A DNA stretch of 47,712 nt, from NCBI RefSeq assembly GCF_023050945.1, contig NZ_JALKIM010000025.1:1-47712 (forward strand), read 5' to 3'. Of this stretch, positions 1-8,978 are shown in pieces (positions within the stretch are counted from its first letter, which is position 1; each line of letters begins with the position of its first letter). The DNA is from Anaerobiospirillum sp. NML120448. Its GTDB lineage: Bacteria; Pseudomonadota; Gammaproteobacteria; Enterobacterales; Succinivibrionaceae. The notes under the pieces were generated by a model that saw only the letters and a list, made by a program, of their open reading frames with translations, was not told where the DNA came from and ran no database searches. The position numbers were made by a program, and so were the translations under genes.

Positions 1-4
1 AGGT

Positions 5-119
5 TATTAAGGGAACTTAATAATTATGGTAACCTAAGAGTGAGTAAGGAGGTCTCATAAAAGGGAACCTAGTAACCAACCCAAGAAGCTCCCTCCATAA
101 TCGCAAGGTTTGGAGGGAG
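5..119. repeat. two small inverted repeats upstream of the first gene
   Basis: Positions 5-22 form a perfect 7-bp stem (TATTAAG/CTTAATA) around a GGAA loop. Positions 89-96 and 112-119 form an 8-bp stem (CTCCCTCC/GGAGGGAG). Neither is followed by a T run, so a terminator role for a gene left of the window is possible but not shown. Confidence 0.4.
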
Positions 120-192
120 TAGTTCACCGTACTTAGTTGTGCTTATTGTAATATAGTACTTAATGCCTGTTTAGATTTAGGAGTGGTGTGAT

Positions 193-777
193 ATGGCTAA
201 TCGTAGCTATCTTTTTGTTAAGACTAAGGATGATGAGTGCAAGGGCCTTAGTGAGTGTGCTTATGAAATTCCATTAAGCCATATTTTGTTGGTTAGTGGT
301 GATACTCAAAAAGTCACCTCTCGTGTCTTTGATAGTGATTTGCCTTGGGCTATTGAGGGAGATTTTGATCAGGGCTATAAGAAGCTTTTTGACTTCTTAG
401 AGCAGTGTAAGAGCAAAGACATTATTAGCACAGAACAATATGAGCAAATGATTACCGAGGCTCATGCTGCTTTAGACCAATATCTTAATACAGGTGCTAG
501 AGTTCTATTAGAGCCTGTTGAGATCTTTGAGATGGAAGATCCTGAGGACTTTGAGGAATTTGACAGCTCTGCGTACGACGAAGATGATGAGCTTGCTGAT
601 GCTTTCTTTGCTTTCATGGTAGACGATGTAATTAATACTATGATTAAACCATCTTCTGGCTATATCAAAGATAGCTTAGCCCAGCTACAAGTATTTAAAG
701 AGCAAGGTCAAATGGACGCTATCGATGAGGCCTTAGGCTTAGAGTGGGATGAAGTATTATTCTACGATCCAAGCTAA
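193..777 (+). CDS. small acidic protein of unknown function, MANRSYL-type
   Basis: This is a 194-residue soluble protein that begins MANRSYLFVKT. That opening is shared by a widespread uncharacterised bacterial family, which I recall as DUF7822 but could not check. No signal peptide or membrane segment is visible. The centre, about residues 105-135, is very rich in Asp and Glu. The ATG at 193 has an AGGAG ribosome site about ten bases upstream (near 180). The gene stands alone: a strong terminator follows at 814 and a long empty region lies before the sugar transporter, so its context says nothing about its job. No catalytic motif was recognised and the function is unknown. Confidence 0.75.
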   Translation: MANRSYLFVKTKDDECKGLSECAYEIPLSHILLVSGDTQKVTSRVFDSDLPWAIEGDFDQGYKKLFDFLEQCKSKDIISTEQYEQMITEAHAALDQYLNTGARVLLEPVEIFEMEDPEDFEEFDSSAYDEDDELADAFFAFMVDDVINTMIKPSSGYIKDSLAQLQVFKEQGQMDAIDEALGLEWDEVLFYDPS

Positions 778-813
778 AGATAGCATTTTTTAAAGCTTAA
801 TAAGTTCAATCAG

Positions 814-875
814 TCCCCTGATAGCCGCAGTTATGGCCATGGCCATGGCTGCGAGCCATCAGGGGATTTGTTTTG
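814..875 (+). terminator. rho-independent terminator after the first gene
   Basis: A 9-bp perfect stem (TCCCCTGAT at 814-822, ATCAGGGGA at 858-866) encloses a second stem (CGCAG/CTGCG). The loop holds ATGGCCATGGCCATGG. A T-rich tail (TTTGTTTTG) follows. The loop words belong to the repeat family found in many gaps of this window. Confidence 0.8.
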
Positions 876-1247
876 TTTGCTAAACAACCAGTATTCAACC
901 TTTGTTGAGGCGTAGTATTGGGTAGTGTATAAGTATTAGTGCTAGCCATAACTTGATTGAAGCTTAGGCATTAAATGATAGTGCAAGACAGTACGGAGCA
1001 GATCTGCGTAGAAAAATGCAAAGTATTGCAATGTAGAGTAGGAACTTGGTTGCTAAGTGTAGCTAAGGGCAAGACTGGAGCAGGGTTGGACAAATAGGGA
1101 TTGTGGCAGATCTGGAGTGAGTTGGTACGTGGTATATACATGTGTATGGGGACGTGAGCTCAAAATGGTGACGAGGGGCGGGTGATTGAGATGGTGAGTA
1201 GTGGCTGTGAGGGGATTTTTTTTTTTGTGGTAGGGTTGGGTAAAAGG

Positions 1248-1263
1248 TCGTAAACGATTGCGA
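1248..1263. promoter_or_regulatory. LacI-family-like operator 1
   Basis: The 16-mer TCGTAAACGATTGCGA is nearly its own reverse complement around a central CG. This layout is typical of LacI/GalR-family operators such as the PurR box. It is one of four similar sites, all around the ABC importer. No LacI-family gene is in the window, so the cognate repressor would lie elsewhere. Confidence 0.5.
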
Positions 1264-1536
1264 TTTTACGGAGATTGTTTGAGCTATGGTAGTTGTAGGG
1301 TTGGATGATGTTTTTTGGTGAGGAGGAATTATGGGAGGTTTAATGGGGGTAAAATGGGATTTTTATCGATATTTTGAGCATATCTATAAGTGAGCTAATA
1401 TTCTTAGTTGATAAAAATTGCGCAAAATTTGAGCTATATCTTATTTTCATTGATAAATACGAAAATTTGCGGGCCGATATCACAAATTTAGTGATTAAAG
1501 TTTTAATAATTTAGTAGATAGCGCTAAATTACAAAT

Positions 1537-1552
1537 ACGCAATCGTTTTAGA
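1537..1552. promoter_or_regulatory. LacI-family-like operator 2
   Basis: ACGCAATCGTTTTAGA matches site 1 read on the opposite strand (AAACGATTGCG core). It lies about 200 bases before the binding-protein start, in the AT-rich part of the leader where the promoter is expected. Confidence 0.5.
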
Positions 1553-1746
1553 TAACGTTGCGCATTGTCATGAAAAAGAAAACATGAAAAGAAAAGTAAT
1601 AATAGCTTTTCTTAATTGTAGTAAATACATGTTATATAAGCACATTCAATGCTAGCGTTTAGCTTCTTTATTATTGCGACACCTCTTTGCTTTTAGTGCC
1701 GTCTGTTCTAAACGTTTTGTTTTGTGGTTTATTTGAGGAGTCAGAA

Positions 1747-2736
1747 ATGAGAATTTCTAAGTCTTTACTAGCTTTAGGTTTAGGTGCTATTTTAGCTTCC
1801 ACCACTTTTGCCCAAGCCGCAGATGATAAGATTGTAATTGGTTTCTCTCAGATTGGTGCAGAGTCTGAGTGGCGTACTGCAAATACCAATGATGTTAAGG
1901 CTGCTGCCGAGCGTGCTGGTGTAGAGTTAAAGTTCTCTGATGCTCAGCAAAAGCAAGAAAACCAAATTCGTGCTATTCGTACCTTCATTTCTCAGAAGGT
2001 TGACGTAATTGGCTTCGTACCTATCGTTGAGACTGGTTGGGATAACGTATTACGTGAGGCCAAGCGTGCCAAGATCCCTGTAGTTGTTATGGATCGTGAC
2101 TTAAAGGTATCTGATGACAGCTTATACGTTGCTAAGATTGGTACTGATCAAGTAGAAGAAGGTCGTAAGGCCTTTAGATGGATTGACGAGTATGTCACCA
2201 AGAACAATGTTAAGCCACGTAATGGCGGTAAGACCATTAATATCGTAGTACTTGAGGGTACTGTAGGTGCATCTGCTGCTGTAGGCCGTACCAAGGGCTT
2301 TAATGAGGCTCTTGCTGCTTCATCCAATAAGGATCATTATAAGATTTTAGCTTCTCAAACTGGTGACTTCACCCGTCAAAAGGGCCAAGAGGTTATGGAG
2401 TCTTTCTTAAAGACCTATCGTAACGACATTGATGTGCTATTTGCTCAAAACGACGATATGGCTTTAGGTGCCATCCAGGCTATCGAAGCTGCAGGCTTAA
2501 AGCCAGCCAAGGACATTATCATTGTAGGTGCTGATGCTGTTAAGGGCATGTTCCAGGCTATGATTGAGGGTAAGGCCAACGCAACTGTTGAGTGTAACCC
2601 ACTTCAGGGCGACCTCTTCTTTGAGACCTGTAAGAAGATCTTAAACGGTGAGAGCGTACCTAAGAGCGTATACGTTGAGGAAGGCGTATATGATGCCTCT
2701 ACCGCAGCTGAAGTATTCCCAACCCGTAAGTACTAA
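1747..2736 (+). CDS. ytfQ: furanose-type sugar ABC transporter, periplasmic binding protein (YtfQ family)
   Basis: The product is a 329-residue periplasmic binding protein of the sugar-binding type 1 fold. It feeds the ATPase and permeases encoded downstream. Residues 1-24 are a signal peptide (MRISKSLLALGLGAIL then ASTTFAQA). The mature part follows E. coli YtfQ closely: VIGFSQIGAESEWR near the start, QQKQENQIRAIRTF, ETGWDNVLREAK, VVLEGTVGASAAVGR, SQTGDFTRQKGQEVMESF and NDDMALGAIQAIEAAGLKP. I chose the ATG at 1747 because GAGGAG lies just upstream and the signal peptide begins there. An upstream in-frame TTG at 1687 lacks both. E. coli YtfQ binds galactofuranose. Homologues elsewhere are thought to carry arabinose, so the substrate here could be galactofuranose or L-arabinofuranose. 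The nearby kinase favours a pentose. Confidence 0.92.
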   Translation: MRISKSLLALGLGAILASTTFAQAADDKIVIGFSQIGAESEWRTANTNDVKAAAERAGVELKFSDAQQKQENQIRAIRTFISQKVDVIGFVPIVETGWDNVLREAKRAKIPVVVMDRDLKVSDDSLYVAKIGTDQVEEGRKAFRWIDEYVTKNNVKPRNGGKTINIVVLEGTVGASAAVGRTKGFNEALAASSNKDHYKILASQTGDFTRQKGQEVMESFLKTYRNDIDVLFAQNDDMALGAIQAIEAAGLKPAKDIIIVGADAVKGMFQAMIEGKANATVECNPLQGDLFFETCKKILNGESVPKSVYVEEGVYDASTAAEVFPTRKY

Positions 2737-2851
2737 TCTTAACTTTTGTGCTTAAGAATAAGTAGTAAACACACACACATAACAAGGGCTAGGCCTGGAA
2801 GTTATAGAGGAACCAGCCCTTAGCATGTGCCCTAAATTAAATCTAAAAAGG

Positions 2852-2910
2852 AGCTCACTGCTACATAGATTGCATAACAATGTAAGCTGCGTAGTTGGGG
2901 GCTTTTTTTT
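2852..2910 (+). terminator. terminator between binding protein and ATPase genes
   Basis: An imperfect hairpin (AGCTCACTGCTAC paired with GTAGTTGGGGGCT) is followed directly by eight T. A second weaker hairpin (AAGGGCT/AGCCCTT, about 2784-2821) precedes it. This should limit read-through, so the binding protein is likely made in excess over the transporter core. Confidence 0.7.
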
Positions 2911-2985
2911 ATGTTTGCCATAACTTAATGGCTATCCCAAAAGATAAATGACAGATAAAGGGCTGTTCTTTTTATTTAGCCCAAA

Positions 2986-3001
2986 TCGCAAACGATTACG
3001 G
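2986..3001. promoter_or_regulatory. LacI-family-like operator 3
   Basis: TCGCAAACGATTACGG has the same core as operators 1 and 2. An overlapping half site (AATCGTTAAG) follows at about 3002-3011. It lies in the gap before the ATPase gene, suggesting a second regulated promoter there. Confidence 0.5.
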
Positions 3002-3097
3002 AATCGTTAAGATAAGCTAGATAAAAACAGGGTTTCTTGATAAATAGCATGCGTTCGCAAATTATCGGTTACTCAAGAGCTTAAAAATAACTTGTCA

Positions 3098-3113
3098 TTC
3101 AAAACGATTTAGA
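3098..3113. promoter_or_regulatory. LacI-family-like operator 4
   Basis: TTCAAAACGATTTAGA shares the AAACGATT core. It is about 75 bases before the ATPase start codon. Confidence 0.4.
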
Positions 3114-3185
3114 CAAAATTTCTGGATTTAATTTGGTTAGTAGATAGGGCACAGCTTTCATTATTGTTACAAGATGGAGGCACTC

Positions 3186-4715
3186 ATGGGCGAAAATGAT
3201 GAATTTATCCTTCAAATGAAGGATATTGACATGTTCTTTCCAGGAGTTAAGGCGTTAAAGAAAGCCAAGTTTAACCTTAAAAAAGGTGAGATTCACTCCT
3301 TAATGGGTGAAAACGGCGCAGGCAAATCCACTTTAGTTAAGGTTCTAACTGGTGTATACCATAAAACTGCTGGTCAGGTTTTTTATGATGGCAAGCAGAT
3401 TGAGCCACAATCACCACTACAAAGTCAACAAATTGGTATTTCTACCGTATACCAAGAGGTTAACCTCTGTGGTAATTTAACCGTTGCTGAAAATATTTAT
3501 ATTGGCCGTGAGCCACGTGGTTCTTTTGGTCAAATTGACTGGCATAAGATGAATAGCCAAGCTAAAGAGCTCTTGAAAAATGAGCTTGGCTTGGACTTGG
3601 ACGTGGATAAAACTTTAAGCTTCTATCCTGTAGCCGTTCAACAAATGATTGCTATTGCTCGTGCGATTGATACTCAATGTAAGATTTTAATCTTAGACGA
3701 GCCAACTTCTTCATTATCAGATCGTGAAACCGAGCGCCTCTTTGCCATTATGCGCAAATTAAAGGCACAAGGTATTTCCATTATCTTTATTTCTCACTTC
3801 TTAGAGCAGATTTATACCATTTGCGATCGTATTACCATTTTACGTGATGGTGAGTATGTGGGCGAATATGATATTCCTCACTTAGAGCGCTTGCAGCTTA
3901 TCTCTAAGATGATGGGTAAGGAAGTTAACGAAAACCAAATCGAGTCCAATGTAGATAAGTCTGTACCAAAGGACGAATACATTGTTGAGACTAACAATGT
4001 GGTAGTTGATGGTAAGGTAAAAGACTTAACCATGAACATTAAAAAGGGCGAGGTTGTTGGTTTTGCAGGTCTTCTAGGTTCTGGTCGTACTGAAATTGCT
4101 GATATGCTCTTTGGTGTTACCCCAATTAATTCTGGTGAAATCAAAGTAGATGGCGTATCAGTAAAGGTTAAAGAGCCAATGGATCAAATGATGAACCGCA
4201 TTGCTTTTTGTCCTGAGGACAGAAAGATTGCTGGCATCATTGGTGATCTATCAGTACGTGAAAATATTATTTTGGCGCTACAAGCTAAAGATGGCATGTT
4301 TAAACATATGCCTATGAGTGAGCAAAAGGCTTTAGCTGATAAATATATTGAGCTGTTACGTATCAAAGTTTCAGATCGTGAGCAGTTAATTAAGAACCTC
4401 TCTGGCGGTAACCAGCAAAAAGTAATTATTGCTCGTTGGTTAGCTACCAAGCCAAATCTTTTAATTTTAGATGAGCCTACTCGTGGTATTGACGTAGGTA
4501 CTAAGTCTGAAATTGAGGCCTTAGCCGTACGCTTAGCTAAAGAGGAAGGTATGAGCGTGGTCTTCATCTCTGGTGAGATGGGTGAAATGGTTCGTACTTG
4601 TTCTCGTATTTTGATCATTCGTGATCACGAGAAGTTAACCGAGCTCAATGGAGATGAGATCTCTACAGCCCATATTATGCAGGCTATCGCAGGAGACTAT
4701 CATGGAAGCAATTAA
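3186..4715 (+). CDS. ytfR: sugar ABC transporter ATPase, two-domain (YtfR family)
   Basis: This 509-residue protein has two fused ATP-binding domains, the usual design for ribose/galactose-type importers. Domain 1 has Walker A GENGAGKST (about residues 41-49), Walker B ILILDEPTSSL and a degenerate signature YPVAVQQM, as in other YtfR proteins. Domain 2 has a divergent P-loop GLLGSGRTE, a proper signature LSGGNQQK and Walker B LLILDEPTRGID. It hydrolyses ATP on the inner face of the membrane to drive import through the two permeases encoded next. I chose the ATG at 3186 because an ATG at 3174 sits on the ribosome site itself (GATGGAGG). Its end overlaps the next gene by 14 bases. Confidence 0.92.
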   Translation: MGENDEFILQMKDIDMFFPGVKALKKAKFNLKKGEIHSLMGENGAGKSTLVKVLTGVYHKTAGQVFYDGKQIEPQSPLQSQQIGISTVYQEVNLCGNLTVAENIYIGREPRGSFGQIDWHKMNSQAKELLKNELGLDLDVDKTLSFYPVAVQQMIAIARAIDTQCKILILDEPTSSLSDRETERLFAIMRKLKAQGISIIFISHFLEQIYTICDRITILRDGEYVGEYDIPHLERLQLISKMMGKEVNENQIESNVDKSVPKDEYIVETNNVVVDGKVKDLTMNIKKGEVVGFAGLLGSGRTEIADMLFGVTPINSGEIKVDGVSVKVKEPMDQMMNRIAFCPEDRKIAGIIGDLSVRENIILALQAKDGMFKHMPMSEQKALADKYIELLRIKVSDREQLIKNLSGGNQQKVIIARWLATKPNLLILDEPTRGIDVGTKSEIEALAVRLAKEEGMSVVFISGEMGEMVRTCSRILIIRDHEKLTELNGDEISTAHIMQAIAGDYHGSN

Positions 4716-5754
4716 AAAATTGTCATCAAGCTCTTTAGCATTGCCTTTAGCAGCTTTGTCTTTACTGCTCATTTTCAATGCTATTTTCGTAGATGACTTC
4801 TTTTCTATTCAAATGATGGATAACGGCAATCTCTATGGCCGTCCTATCGATATTTTATACCGTGCTTCATCTTTAATTATCCTCTCCTTGGGTATGACTT
4901 TTGTTATTGCCACTGGCGGTGTGGATATTTCTGTAGGTGCAGTAGTAGCTATTTCAGCAGCTACTTGCTGTCTCTTACTGGGCGGTGATGTTAGTGGTGT
5001 GCCTGACTATCCATTTATTGTTGCCATTATTGCTGCTTTGTGTGCAGGTGTCATTTCAGGTATTTGGAATGGTACTTTGGTTGCTAAGTTTAAGATTCAA
5101 GCCATGGTGGCTACCTTAATCTTAATGACTTCTGGTCGTGGTATTGCTCAGCTGTTAACTGATGGTCAGATTATTACTGTTTACTATAAGCCATTTAGCT
5201 ATATTGGCGGTGTAATTCCTGGCTTTATGTTACCTACTGCCATGTTAATTGCTTTTATCATGGTAGCTTTAGTAATCTTCTTAGATAAGAAGACTTCTTT
5301 AGGCTTGATGATTCAATCAGTTGGCATTAATGCTACAGCTTCACGTTATGCTGGTGTTAAGGTAACAGCTGTTTTATTTGCTGTTTATATCTTCTCAGGC
5401 TTTTGTGCAGGTACTGCTGGCTTAATTGAAAGCTCCTTGATTAGAGCTGCTGATGCCAACAATGCAGGCTTAAATATGGAAATGGATGCCATCTTGGCTG
5501 TTACCTTAGGTGGTACCTTGATGGTAGGTGGTCGTTATTATATTGGTGGTACTATTATTGGTGCGATCACTATTCAGACCTTAACTACTACTATGTATGC
5601 CATAGGCGTTCCTTCTGATATTTTGCCAGCTATTAAAGCTGTAGTTATTTTATTGATCATTACCATTCAGTCAGAAAGATTCAAAGAAATGTTTCGTGCT
5701 TGGCGCTTAAAGAAGCTCGATTCATCAAACTCTAAGGAGGTCGCAAATGGCTAA
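4702..5754 (+). CDS. ytfT: sugar ABC transporter permease (YtfT family)
   Basis: A 350-residue inner-membrane permease of the ribose/galactofuranose class, with about eight to ten hydrophobic segments. Family landmarks are GMTFVIATGGVDISVGAVVAISA near residue 70 and NNAGLNMEMDAILAVTLGGTLMVGGR in the cytoplasmic coupling region. The start at 4702 has an AGGAGA ribosome site at 4691-4696 and overlaps the ATPase gene, which points to translational coupling. It forms a heterodimer channel with the next gene product. It is a little longer than E. coli YtfT (about 341 residues). Confidence 0.9.
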   Translation: MEAIKKLSSSSLALPLAALSLLLIFNAIFVDDFFSIQMMDNGNLYGRPIDILYRASSLIILSLGMTFVIATGGVDISVGAVVAISAATCCLLLGGDVSGVPDYPFIVAIIAALCAGVISGIWNGTLVAKFKIQAMVATLILMTSGRGIAQLLTDGQIITVYYKPFSYIGGVIPGFMLPTAMLIAFIMVALVIFLDKKTSLGLMIQSVGINATASRYAGVKVTAVLFAVYIFSGFCAGTAGLIESSLIRAADANNAGLNMEMDAILAVTLGGTLMVGGRYYIGGTIIGAITIQTLTTTMYAIGVPSDILPAIKAVVILLIITIQSERFKEMFRAWRLKKLDSSNSKEVANG

Positions 5755-6775
5755 GTTCTTTAGTAATTTAGTAGCCTCGCCACGCTTTTCTTTCTATGTG
5801 ACGACCTTACTATTTATTATTTTGTTTGGCATTGGTGCTGTCTGGTTTGAGGGCTTCTTTTCTTTACAAGTATTTTTAAACTTACTCATTGATAATGCCC
5901 ACTTAATCATTATCACTGTAGGTATTACTTTTGCCATTATTTCAGGTGGTGGTGGTATCGACTTGTCGGTAGGTGCCGTCTTATCCTTAACCTGTATGAC
6001 TTTAGCCTTTTTAATGCGTGATACTGATATCCATCCAGTATGGTGCATGGCTATTGGTTTATGTATTGGTGTAGTAATTGGCCTTATTAATGGCTTCTTT
6101 ATTACTTACTTTAAGCTCCAGCCATTTATTGTAACCTTAGGCACAATGTTCTTATGCCGTGGTTTAACCGCTATGATTTCTCGTGAATCAGTAGCTATCA
6201 ATAATGAGTGGTATGGCGAGCTATCCTTTATGTCAGTTGAGATTGGCGATTCCTTTATCTCAATTGGTGCTATCTTAGCCCTAGTAGTGGTAGTAATTGC
6301 TACTTTAGTATTACGTTATACCGCTTTTGGTCGCTCTGTATACGCTGTTGGTGGTAATGAGCAATCTGCTCGTTTAATGGGCTTAAAGGTCGATCTCATT
6401 CGTATCAAGGTCTATATCATTTCAGGTTTCTGTGCCTCTTTAGGTGGTATTGTCTTCTCTTGGATCATGCTCTCTGGTAATACTTTCCACGGTATGGGTA
6501 TGGAGATGGATGCTATTGCCTCATCAGTTATTGGTGGCACTCAATTAATGGGCGGTGTAGGCTTTATTCCAGGCACCATTATTGGTGTAATGATTCAAGG
6601 TACCATTTTAACTATTATTAACTTCCAAGGTTCCCTATCAGCTTGGTGGACAAAGATTGTAGTTGGTATCTTATTATGCTTATTCATCGTAATGCAGGCA
6701 TTAGTTAACGAGCATAAGAACCGCTTAATGAGCTTAAGCGCAGAGTCTTTAAATAAGAAAAATGCCAAGAAATAG
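5747..6775 (+). CDS. yjfF: sugar ABC transporter permease (YjfF family)
   Basis: The second permease subunit, 342 residues with many hydrophobic segments. It shares the family signature of its partner: GITFAIISGGGGIDLSVGAV around residues 58-77, and MGMEMDAIASSVIGGTQLMGGVG near the C-terminal third. It overlaps ytfT by 8 bases and has a strong AAGGAGG ribosome site at 5733-5739. The ATPase-permease-permease order matches the E. coli ytfR-ytfT-yjfF operon. Together with the binding protein at 1747 it should import a furanose sugar. Transcription probably ends in the large hairpin that follows. Confidence 0.9.
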   Translation: MAKFFSNLVASPRFSFYVTTLLFIILFGIGAVWFEGFFSLQVFLNLLIDNAHLIIITVGITFAIISGGGGIDLSVGAVLSLTCMTLAFLMRDTDIHPVWCMAIGLCIGVVIGLINGFFITYFKLQPFIVTLGTMFLCRGLTAMISRESVAINNEWYGELSFMSVEIGDSFISIGAILALVVVVIATLVLRYTAFGRSVYAVGGNEQSARLMGLKVDLIRIKVYIISGFCASLGGIVFSWIMLSGNTFHGMGMEMDAIASSVIGGTQLMGGVGFIPGTIIGVMIQGTILTIINFQGSLSAWWTKIVVGILLCLFIVMQALVNEHKNRLMSLSAESLNKKNAKK

Positions 6776-6818
6776 ACTAGCTAACAGCAGTCAATTCAAG
6801 GCTTAATATCTTGCCATC

Positions 6819-6921
6819 AAACCAGTTTAGCATAGCAGCCAAGCCTTGCGTGGCAAGGCCACACGGAGCAAGGCCTTGCATGGCAAGTCCATGCAAAGCT
6901 TGGCTCTTTGCAGGCTGGTTT
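6819..6921. repeat. large nested inverted repeat of GGCAAGG/CCTTGC words
   Basis: Outer arms AAACCAG (6819-6825) and CTGGTTT (6915-6921) enclose inner arms GCCAAGC (6838-6844) and GCTTGGC (6898-6904). Between them lie several short palindromes, GCAAGGCCTTGC among them. It belongs to the intergenic repeat family of this window and may end the importer transcript, though no clean T run follows. Confidence 0.6.
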
Positions 6922-7036
6922 GGGGCAAGGTGTAAGAAAAAATTTTAAGAGCGAGCTTATTTAAATAACTGCGCTCTACAGGCTAGCTATTTTGGCCTGA
7001 ATAAACCCATAATATTTTATGTAATAGGTAAATGAG

Positions 7037-8626
7037 ATGAGTTTAGATTTATTGCAATGTTCCTTAGGCATTGAGTTTGGTTCCACCCGTATTAAGGCTG
7101 TATTAATTGATGAGCAATGCCAAGTAGTTGCAACTGGTGCACACGATTGGGAAAACCGTTTAGAAAATGGCCTCTGGACTTATTCTTTAGATGACATTTG
7201 GTCTGGTCTACACTCTTGCTATGCTTCCTTGCAAGCTGATGTAAAGGAGCGTTATGGCCTTGAAATTACCAAGTTAAAGTCTATTGGCTTTTCTGCCATG
7301 ATGCATGGTTACTTGGCCTTTAACAAAGAAGATGAGCTTTTAGTACCATTTAGAACTTGGCGTAACTCCAATACTAATGCAGCCTCTGCCAAACTTACTG
7401 ATTATTTACAATTTAATATTCCTGAGCGTTGGTCTATTGCTCACTTATACCACTGCATTATTAATCATGAGAGCCATGTTAAGGATGTTGCTTTCTTTAC
7501 TACCTTAGCTGGTTATATTCACTTCAAGTTAACTGGTCAAAAGGTATTAGGTATTGGTGATGCTGCTGGTGTGTTCCCAATTGATTCTAATATCAAGGAC
7601 TTTGATCAGGACTTACTTGCTAAGTTTGCTACTTTAATTGAGCCTGAGGGCATGCCTTGGCAAATTAAAGACTTATTACCAAAGGTTTTAGTAGCTGGTG
7701 ATGATGCAGGTTCATTAACAGCAGAAGGTGCTAAGCTTTTAGACCCTAGTGGTAAGTTACAAAGTGGCATTCCTCTTTGCCCTCCAGAGGGTGATGCTGG
7801 TACTGGTATGGTGGCTACTAATGCTGTTGCAGTACGCACTGGTAATGTTTCTGCTGGTACCTCAATTTTTGCCATGATTGTACTAGAGAAGGCCTTATCT
7901 AAATTACATCGTGAAATCGATATGGTAACCACTCCAGATGGCTTACCTGTAGCCATGGTTCATGCTAATAACTGTACTTCTGACTTAAATGCTTGGGTAA
8001 ATCTCTTTGGTGAGTTTGCCGCTTTATCAGGTAATAAGCTTGATCCAAATGATCTTTATGGCATGCTCTATCGCAATGCTTTAGAAGGAGATGCAGATTG
8101 CGGCGGCTTATTAAGCTATGGCTATTTATCTGGTGAGTTCATTACTGGTCTTGAAGAGGGCCGTCCATTATTCGTAAGAACTCCACACTCTAAGTTCAAT
8201 TTAGCTAACTTTATGCGTACCCACCTTTACACTTCTTTAGGTGCTATCAAGATTGGTATGGATATCTTAGTTAAAGAAGAGCACGTTAAGATTGATCGCC
8301 TCTTAGGTCATGGTGGTTTATTTAAGACTAAGGGTGTAGGTCAGCAATTTATGGCTGATGCTGTGGAAGTACCTGTATCTGTTATGGAAACAGCAGGTGA
8401 AGGTGGCCCATGGGGTCAGGCTGTATTAGCTGCCTTTATGGTTGATAAGAAAGATGGTGAGACCTTACCAGAGTTCTTAAACAATAAGGTATTTGCTAAT
8501 GCCCAAGGCTCAACTTTAAGCCCAATTGAGCAAAATGTAGTAGGCTACAATAAGTTTATTGAGCGTTATAAGGCTGGTATTGCTGTTGAAAAGTGTGCAG
8601 TTCAAGCTTTAGCCGATAGCGAGTAG
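7037..8626 (+). CDS. FGGY-family carbohydrate kinase, probably ribulokinase/xylulokinase-like
   Basis: A 529-residue cytoplasmic kinase of the FGGY family, which phosphorylates imported sugars or ketoses using ATP. The N-terminal nucleotide-binding strand reads [17 protein letters not shown]. The second-half landmarks [29 protein letters not shown] and [21 protein letters not shown] are both clear. GLFKTKG and [16 protein letters not shown] fit the kinases of about 530 residues found in arabinose loci of gut bacteria. Those are annotated loosely as ribulokinase or xylulokinase, so the exact substrate is unsure. The start at 7037 is preceded by an AGGTAAATGAG stretch. It lies 260 bases after the importer operon on the same strand, which supports a shared pathway. 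No araA or araD homologue is in the window. Confidence 0.8.
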   Translation: MSLDLLQCSLGIEFGSTRIKAVLIDEQCQVVATGAHDWENRLENGLWTYSLDDIWSGLHSCYASLQADVKERYGLEITKLKSIGFSAMMHGYLAFNKEDELLVPFRTWRNSNTNAASAKLTDYLQFNIPERWSIAHLYHCIINHESHVKDVAFFTTLAGYIHFKLTGQKVLGIGDAAGVFPIDSNIKDFDQDLLAKFATLIEPEGMPWQIKDLLPKVLVAGDDAGSLTAEGAKLLDPSGKLQSGIPLCPPEGDAGTGMVATNAVAVRTGNVSAGTSIFAMIVLEKALSKLHREIDMVTTPDGLPVAMVHANNCTSDLNAWVNLFGEFAALSGNKLDPNDLYGMLYRNALEGDADCGGLLSYGYLSGEFITGLEEGRPLFVRTPHSKFNLANFMRTHLYTSLGAIKIGMDILVKEEHVKIDRLLGHGGLFKTKGVGQQFMADAVEVPVSVMETAGEGGPWGQAVLAAFMVDKKDGETLPEFLNNKVFANAQGSTLSPIEQNVVGYNKFIERYKAGIAVEKCAVQALADSE

Positions 8627-8717
8627 GTCTAACAGGCACACTTGCACTTTACTATATACCTCTAACCTACAAACATATTTTAAATCTCAGTTTAGGGATC
8701 TTATTCGTAAACTTATC

Positions 8718-8840
8718 CTGGCCAGGCAAGGCCAGGCTTCTCCTGCCCTTGCCAGACGTTGCCAGACCAAGTTTGGCTTGGCCATGGCCATGGCCATGGC
8801 CAAGGCTATGGCAAAGCCTGGCTTAGTCCAGTTTGGCTAA
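8718..8840. repeat. cluster of GGCCAT / TGGCCAGG repeat words
   Basis: This gap is built from short words such as CCTGGCCAGG, TTGCCAGA, GGCTTGGCC and four tandem GGCCAT units. They pair with one another in several ways, so the RNA would fold strongly. No coding potential was seen. Confidence 0.7.
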
Positions 8841-8947
8841 GGGTAAAAAGGTAATAGTGGTTGGGCCTTGTTGCAAGGGTGCCTCATAGAGCTTAGTGCA
8901 TAAGGCTTGTATAAGGTGCAAATTTAAGAGCCTTTAGGTTCTTGACT

Positions 8948-8953
8948 TATAAT
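8948..8953 (+). promoter_or_regulatory. -10 box of the MglB-like gene
   Basis: A consensus TATAAT sits 26 bases before the chosen start codon. A weak -35 (TTAAGA, about 8924-8929) lies 18 bases upstream of it. Because the box overlaps an in-frame ATG at 8952, translation must begin at the later ATG (8979). Confidence 0.5.
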
Positions 8954-8978
8954 GCGGTGCACACACGAGGTTTTTGCC

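Larger units (their letters stand above)
876..1746 (+). promoter_or_regulatory. long leader region of the furanose-binding protein gene
   Basis: No convincing gene lies in this 870-base gap. The first part (900-1370) is G-rich on the plus strand and includes a long T run near 1216-1226. The second part (1370-1680) is AT-rich and probably contains the promoter. Two near-palindromic operator-like sites, centred near 1255 and 1544, are listed separately. A further weak site, TAACGTTG, sits near 1553-1560. Confidence 0.5.

Noticed and set aside
1200-1230. Long T run near 1216-1226 as a terminator
   Set aside because: No stable stem directly precedes it and no gene ends nearby.
4184-4618. Minus-strand open frame of about 144 codons inside the ABC ATPase gene
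   Set aside because: It lies opposite the second ATP-binding domain, including the signature and Walker B motifs, and has no features of its own.
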